Assembly (NCBI GenBank): GCA_019916065.1
Contig: CM034237.1
Coordinates: 45,900,367 to 45,964,366 of the forward strand
Direction of reading: 5' to 3'
Length of the DNA stretch: 64,000 bases
Source of the DNA: Vitellaria paradoxa
Taxonomy: Eukaryota > Streptophyta > Magnoliopsida > Ericales > Sapotaceae
This document shows positions 59,823 through 64,000 of this stretch, piece after piece; position 1 is the stretch's first letter, and each line of letters starts with the position of its first letter. The position numbers and the translations under genes were made by a program. Under the pieces are notes generated by a model, which saw only the letters and a program-made list of their open reading frames with translations, did no database searches and had not been told where the DNA came from.

Positions 59823-61509
59823 CAGTGTGAGTATATAAATATATATATATATATATATAGGAGTCCTTTTCATCGCTACAGAAGAAAGCGAGTGAAAGGG
59901 ATGTTTCCTCCTGGCACAGCCCCCATTTTTCTTAAAGCGGTTGTCATATTAGGTTCCCAAGCACACACGGGACATTCCCATGTGTAGGTGACTCAAACCC
60001 ACCACTAAGCCCCTTCTTTATTTCTTAATTAATTGAGAACCGTGGAGGATACTCGAAAGCTAGCCTTGAAATAAGGGTCTGTTTGTTTTTATACGTTCAA
60101 CCATCAGGGAAGGGAAGGAATTAAAGCTTCTAACATTCTCTTTGTTAGATATATCAATTATTTTTCCCTTTCAAATTTGCAGTCTTCAAAAGCAGGACAA
60201 TTTTGTGTATGACGGCACCATAAATCTGTAAGGGTGCATGATTCATCTAACCCATGAGCAGATTAATTGAAGCAAATTTTATTGAAATCTTGACATGTAT
60301 CATTTTCTAGCTTCAAAATAAAATAAAATAAAAAGTGACTCACCTTTTAATTGTCCTTTTATTGATCGCTAGCTACTATCCTCTCTTTATTTATTACCTG
60401 TAAATTTTAGCTTTCGGGGTAGAGAAAAAACAAAAAATTGAAAGCCTGAACCAAAATGACATAAAAATTTTTCAAAAATCAATTTTGCTAAAAAAAATCA
60501 ATTGAAAAATAGGCAAAAAGAACTTTACTTAAAAAAAAAATATAACAATTTAAGTTCGAACTCGAGTTTAGCTCAATTGACTAGTGGTTTGGTTGAGTTA
60601 TTTATAAACCAAACTCAAACATAATATTTTTCTTTATCAACTCAAGCTATGATTTTTTTTTTTTTTTTTTGGATGATCTGAGCTCATGCAAGCTAAAGCT
60701 CAACTTGGTTCAAATTCAACCCTTACCGGCAGAACTTACAAATATATACAAGAAATAGTTAACTAAATGGTTTGGCAACAATTTAAAATAAAAAAAAAAA
60801 AAGGTGATGGCTAGTAAGCCATGCAAAGCACATGTAAATCCCACAAGGCTAGGTTTTTTTTTTTATTATCTTTCTTTTCTGTTTTCTCAGACACCAAACA
60901 GGCACCATAAATTTTCCTCCTAGAAAAAGGAGAGACAACAGGAAGGAAAATTCCAAAACCCATTATTACCCTACTTCTAAAATAATAATGGTGCAAAGGT
61001 TAGGCACATAAAGCAAATAAATAAGAAAAGAAATTAACAAATGGGTCCACGGGACCATCCTTATTTGCTCCCCCTTGTTACCAGGAATGCTGCCAGCCCT
61101 CACTGGTTTGCTCCCCCCAGGGTGTGGCCCAAAAGGGAGGCTGCCACCACCACTCTTACTTATGCCCTAATTTATATTTATAGATATATATATATATACA
61201 CATGTATGTATGTATGTATGTATATCCAATGAAATATTAAAATTTTGTGTTTGTATCACCCGTGGTGTAATTGTCACGTGCTAAGAGTTGGTTTCCTAAG
61301 CAACTAATTAATGTTGGAAAGCAATTCTAAGTGACCTTTTAAGGGTTCCAATTATATGTTATGCTAACATGAATTTTTAATTGCAATTAACTCTAGGATC
61401 AAGAATGTTCCTTGATGAAACTTTGTGTTAGACACAAGCCCAATGCAGTGTGTAGTTACTTTTCTAATTCCCACACTTTCCCAGATATATACATTTTGAT
61501 GGCATATAC

Positions 61510-61559
<50 letters not shown>

Positions 61560-61860
61560 TTCAAGGGCTGAAGGAGCCAGAGTTCCAGGTTGCTTTCATA
61601 AGCCCAAATTTTACAATCAAGACGGGCTGGAGATTCGTTGAATCGGCCCATTGTTTCCCCTTCCGATGGATTTTGATTTGCGCTGATCTTATAATCATTT
61701 TCAATGAAATATGAAAAATATGAAATGCACTCCACTATTAATTTTTAAATTTTAATTTTTAAATTAAAAAAAAATCTACTGTGAGAGGAAGTAAAATAAG
61801 AAAATTAAATATGAAGTGAATATATGTGTATTGTATAGGCCTAAATATATGGACTATTTA

Positions 61861-62075
61861 GAGACATAATTTTTAGTAAAAAACTATCAATTTTTGCTTC
61901 TTAAATGTTTGGCAAATCATCAATCTTTACCATTTTTCTACTCAACCATAGTAACTTCTTAACTCATACGTTAGCAAAATTTACTAAAAGTTGATAAAAG
62001 TTATCAAATTTTTTACCAAATATTCAAAAATTACAAGAAGTCACTAAAAATTATTATTTATTTCACTAAACGCAT
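61861..62075. repeat. MITE-like family C, copy 3
   Basis: It has the same word set as copies 1 and 2 (ttggcaaatcatcaatcttt, ttaccaaatattcaaaaatt) and ends tttcactaaacgcatcaaaa. The left end is degenerate. Confidence 0.5.
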
Positions 62076-62077
62076 CA

Positions 62078-62165
62078 AAAATGGGGAGAGAGGATTTATA
62101 TAGTAAATCCCAAAACATAACCAATGACAAAAAACATAAATGGGGAGAGAGGATTTATATAGTCA
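62078..62165. repeat. Direct duplication, period about 60 bp
   Basis: aaatggggagagaggattta plus tatagt occurs at about 62079 and again about 60 bp on, at the right border of family C copy 3. Confidence 0.85.
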
Positions 62166-64000
62166 ATCTAAACTAGTTTAGAATTAAAATTTTGTTGAAT
62201 TGAGTTTTTTTTTTTTAAGCCATGGAGTCACCATTTTTTTTTTTTTTTTTTTTTTTGTACCAATGGACATCATATTCCAGGCAGGCTGATTATTTTTTAT
62301 GTATAAATTCTTCGTACTCATTTGGGGTTGGGCCTGGGGTTTGAATTCTAAAGCCCAAATTTGGGTTGATATGGTTTTGACAATTTCATGCTCATTTGGG
62401 TTGGCCCGTCTACACGCTCAAGTCGCACACCTACAAATATATATATCTATTAACATCGTTCGGGACATCAATACGACAAATGCCATTCAAAAGTGGCCCA
62501 CTTTTGCTCGTCAAATTTTGTCAGATTTGCCAGTCTTTTTCCTCTAAATGATAAAATGATAATATCACAATAGAATGTGTAACGGCCAGCAAATATACCC
62601 TCTGTGCCATCATATATACGTATGTGGCCCGCAAAGGTAAAGAGGCAGACAATCATGGACGGCAAAGTTGAGAGGAAAAAAAAAACAAGAACATTCAAAG
62701 TTGTGTTTTAAGAAATCACGAAAAGGTGTTGCAATCCTTAAAAATACACACGGTTCTTTTTTGGAAAACCCAAAAAAAAAAAAATTTGTTTGCAAATTAT
62801 TATTATTTTCTCTTTTTATCTATTTTATGAAAGGTTGATGCTATTATCAAAATTCTTTTGAGACAATTTTGTTATTCTCATTCATTCCTTCACCTCCGTC
62901 ACCCATCTCACTCTCTCTCCTCGCTTATTTTTTTTTTTATTAAAGCAAACAAATTTTTACTTTGATAATAACACAAGCTTTTGTGAAATTTAATTTGACC
63001 AATACTAAAGCGAATTGTGATTTTTTTTTTAATTTAAATGGAGATCACGTGAAACTTTCAGAAAGGCACGTAATTTTGTATCTCTGAGCGCATTTGGAGT
63101 CCCATAAAATTTTATAAATTTCAGACAAAAAAATGATGAAATGTATAAAAAATTGAAAAAAAAATGAAGTTTTATGAAATTTTATAAAAAAAAAATGAGA
63201 CTTCAAACATTAATGAGATAGAAATAAATGTGGGTATAATTAATGAGAGGAGAGATTCTGCAGTAAAGTTTTTCCCCACCGAACTGGTTTGATTCCTTCA
63301 CTTTTTTCTTCAGCTTTGGGCTCTTTATATTGTGAAAGAAGAAGAGATATAGGGCAATATCTTTAATTAATGAGCCTTAAAAAAACTTTTTATTAATTTG
63401 TTACAAAAGTATAGTATTAAGTCCGTTGGGTGTTAATTTTTAAAGCTTATAATTGCCTTCCTCCTCGCAACATCCTTACAGTATAGCTTGCCAGTGTTAT
63501 TTTTGAGATACACAGAATTGTATAATATATTTTATTAATAAAAAATAAATTTAAATAATAATAGTTTAATAAAATTGTATAATTTTATAAAATAGTTAAT
63601 GAATTATTTTTGTATAAATATATTTTTTATTCGTGCCAATATTAATAAGCCAATGGAATTAATCAAAGTTGTGCTCCGATGCGAGTGCCAAAAATTTATA
63701 TTTTATCAAATTTCTATCTAATCTAATCTTAAAAATCAAGATTGGCTCTAAAATATATGTTAGATCCCCAACCTATCTAATCAACCTAATATTTTTTTTT
63801 CTTTAGACTGTTTGTTACTTTTAATTGATGCTCTATTTTTTTTTTTAATTCTTGACTTATTTTGTAAAATTAATTTGAGTTAAAAATATTATTATTTTTA
63901 GTTGTATTAAAATAATTTTTAACTATTTTATAAAAATAAATCAAACTAAAAATATTGTTTTTGTTAGTTGTATGTTGTGCTTTATAAAAATAACTCAAAC

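Larger units (their letters stand above)
55421..64000. other. AT-rich intergenic DNA
   Basis: No gene is seen. Truncated MITE-like material of family A occurs near 57330-57530 and of family B near 56940-57070 and 57710-57830. 58320-58430 repeats cagtRgtggcggct-like words. 59755-59822 has a doubled agattatgggcctctctctc. A GC-richer island lies at 61040-61165. (GA)n runs at 61530-61557 next to (TA)n. 62078-62165 holds a tandem duplication. A family C copy lies at 61861-62075. Short frames across these show no domains. Confidence 0.5.

Overview
The window is plant nuclear DNA, most likely from a woody eudicot. The evidence is GT-AG introns, very AT-rich intergenic DNA full of microsatellites, a plant ABCB transporter gene, a plant-specific TERMINAL EAR1-like (Mei2-family) gene, and plant mobile elements: a Ty3/Gypsy element primed by initiator tRNA-Met, tRNA-derived SINEs, LINE fragments, Helitron-like ends and MITEs. 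The species cannot be named from the sequence. All comparisons were made by eye; no database or alignment was run.

Layout. 1-461: unassigned. 462-8071 (minus): a seven-exon ABCB (MDR/P-glycoprotein-type) half-size-doubled transporter whose exons join well, but which carries two nonsense codons, a 1-nt frameshift and a 45-bp in-frame tandem duplication, so I call it a pseudogene. A 2.5-kb intron within it contains MITE and other repeat material. 8072-11578: intergenic. 11579-19787: one nearly complete Ty3/Gypsy (Tekay/Del-like) LTR retrotransposon with 1.66-1.67 kb LTRs, PBS, an extra ORF ahead of gag, a gag-pol frame broken by stops, an in-frame deletion of the RNase H region, integrase, a degenerate chromodomain tail and a PPT. 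19788-24100: AT-rich DNA, a possible solo LTR and a SINE with perfect target duplications. 24130-24788 (plus): a small intact two-exon gene (61 aa) with one membrane segment and a charged helix, function unknown. 25540-30831: a mosaic of SINE-like, organelle-like, LINE and Helitron-like pieces, then a second SINE copy. 30832-52200: long AT-rich intergenic DNA with at least three MITE-like families, Helitron-like remnants and simple repeats, and no convincing gene. 52536-55038 (minus): an intact five-exon TERMINAL EAR1-like gene (678 aa, three RRMs). 55039-64000: intergenic.

Only two genes look functional: the small membrane protein gene and the TEL gene, which in known plants controls leaf initiation and plastochron. 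They show no operon-like link.

The points most worth following are: (i) the extra retrotransposon ORF, whose acidic C-terminus carries two copies of a SUMO-interaction-like motif; (ii) intron 4 of the TEL gene, which is 120 nt, in frame and stop-free, so retention would insert 40 residues into the Mei2 domain; (iii) the ABCB pseudogene, whose lesions may be recent; and (iv) the retroelement's stops, all explicable as C-to-T or G-to-A changes.
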